The position numbers and the translations under genes are program-made. From Burkholderiales bacterium (GTDB taxonomy: Bacteria > Pseudomonadota > Gammaproteobacteria > Burkholderiales > JACMKV01), in contig JACMKV010000240.1 in NCBI GenBank assembly GCA_014379915.1, positions 1-5,252 of the forward strand: a stretch of 5,252 nt of DNA, written 5' to 3'. This document shows, in pieces, positions 4,555 to 5,252 of the stretch. The notes beneath the pieces are model-generated. The model worked only from the letters and a program-made list of their open reading frames with translations, made no database searches and was not told the origin of the DNA. Each line of letters opens with the position of its first letter. Positions within the stretch are counted from its first letter, which is position 1.

Positions 4555-5252
4555 ATGCTGCGCATGACGCCGATCCGTTTTCGTTTTCCGGTTTTTCTTT
4601 TCCTCGCCGTTGCCGTCAATACCGGGTACGCGCATATCGGATACGCGCAACAGCAGGCGCCTGAAGGGCTTGCGTGGCTGCAGAAAATCGCCCGTTCGGC
4701 CAGGGAACTCAACTACGCGGGCACGTTCGTTTATCAGCACGGCAATCAAGTCGAAACCTCACGCATCACCCATTTTGTCGACGCCGCGGGTGAACACGAA
4801 AAGCTCGAGGCGCTCGACGGCAGCCCGCGCGAAATCATCCGCAATAACGATCAGGTCATGTGCTACTTTCCCGATGCCAAAACGGTGAAGGTCGATAAAC
4901 GCAGTGCGAGCCGCACATTTCCGGCACTGCTGCCGGAACAGCTGACAGGCCTTGCGAATAATTACCAGATCCGGATCGGCAGTCAAAATCGCATCGCCGG
5001 CCACGACTGCCAGGTTGTCATTCTCGAGCCGAAGGACAAGCTGCGTTACGGCCATCGTTTCTGTGCCGCTATCGACAGCGGACTGCTGTTGAAAGCGAAA
5101 ATGCTGAACGAAAGAAATGATGTCGTCGAGCAATTTGCTTTCACGCAACTGACGATAGGCGATGCGATCGGCAAGGAAATGGTCGAATCGCGCTTCGACG
5201 CGAAAACGCTGGGCTGGAAATTCGACCGCACGGCAGCGCCGGAAACGAGCGC
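4555..5252 (+). CDS. rseB: Periplasmic sigma-E regulator RseB (MucB-like), 3' end beyond the window
   Basis: The frame stays open to the window end, showing 232 residues of a protein that usually has somewhat over 300. RseB binds the periplasmic part of RseA and shields it from the site-1 protease, and it senses mislocalised lipoproteins or LPS. The N-terminus has Arg residues, a hydrophobic core at about 11-21, and Ala-rich cleavage options after residue 26 or 31, consistent with Sec export. The mature part begins with Glu-Gly-Leu-Ala-Trp-Leu-Gln-Lys-Ile at 37-45 and continues with Leu-Asn-Tyr-Ala-Gly-Thr-Phe-Val-Tyr-Gln at 52-61, the hallmark MucB/RseB opening of the LolA-like domain. Glu-Lys-Leu-Glu-Ala-Leu-Asp-Gly-Ser-Pro-Arg-Glu-Ile follows near 82-94. 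An in-frame TAG at 4549-4551 limits the start; ATG 4555 and ATG 4564 are both possible, and neither has a good Shine-Dalgarno. The smaller C-terminal domain is mostly outside the window. Confidence 0.93.
   Translation, partial: MLRMTPIRFRFPVFLFLAVAVNTGYAHIGYAQQQAPEGLAWLQKIARSARELNYAGTFVYQHGNQVETSRITHFVDAAGEHEKLEALDGSPREIIRNNDQVMCYFPDAKTVKVDKRSASRTFPALLPEQLTGLANNYQIRIGSQNRIAGHDCQVVILEPKDKLRYGHRFCAAIDSGLLLKAKMLNERNDVVEQFAFTQLTIGDAIGKEMVESRFDAKTLGWKFDRTAAPETS

Overview
The window joins two different kinds of DNA. From about 1460 to the right end it is ordinary proteobacterial core genome: nadB (L-aspartate oxidase, minus strand) is divergent from an rpoE-rseA-rseB operon (extracytoplasmic stress sigma factor, its membrane anti-sigma factor and the periplasmic regulator; rseB runs off the end). 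This divergent nadB / rpoE(algU) layout is known from gamma- and betaproteobacteria. Together with the fairly high GC it suggests a proteobacterium, more likely beta than gamma. That placement is inference from protein flavour, not a proven assignment.

From 1 to about 1460 the DNA is accessory. It holds the 3' end of a flavin-reductase-like gene, a complete integron attC site (323-422), and a small membrane protein gene of the DUF2784 type. The latter starts with GTG seven bases after the attC, as expected for a gene cassette. Then come two damaged pieces on the same strand: the C-terminal end of a SnoaL/NTF2-like gene (about 880-1032), and a HEPN-like gene (1085-1417) whose N-terminus seems to lie in another frame from about 1036. 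All four genes point the same way as the attC. I read this as the distal, decaying end of a cassette array whose integrase, if present, would lie to the left of the window. The array ends tail to tail against the 3' end of nadB, with a possible lone attC-type half-box at 1451 and a 13-bp palindrome at 1494-1506 in the spacer.

The 274-bp region between nadB and rpoE is rich in structure. Next to nadB are three tandem 11-bp units (3155-3187). A plausible sigma70-type promoter for rpoE lies at 3243-3271. The presumed rpoE leader has three spaced copies of TTCYGCRGTTYC (3285-3342), which also form two potential RNA hairpins. rpoE and rseA are separated by one base and are probably translationally coupled. 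rseB follows after a 90-bp gap with no clear Shine-Dalgarno. RpoE would be held at the membrane by RseA, with RseB guarding RseA in the periplasm. NadB works independently in NAD synthesis.

I see no new multi-gene system. The most interesting parts are the integron cassette remnants abutting a core stress-response locus and the repeat-rich rpoE leader.
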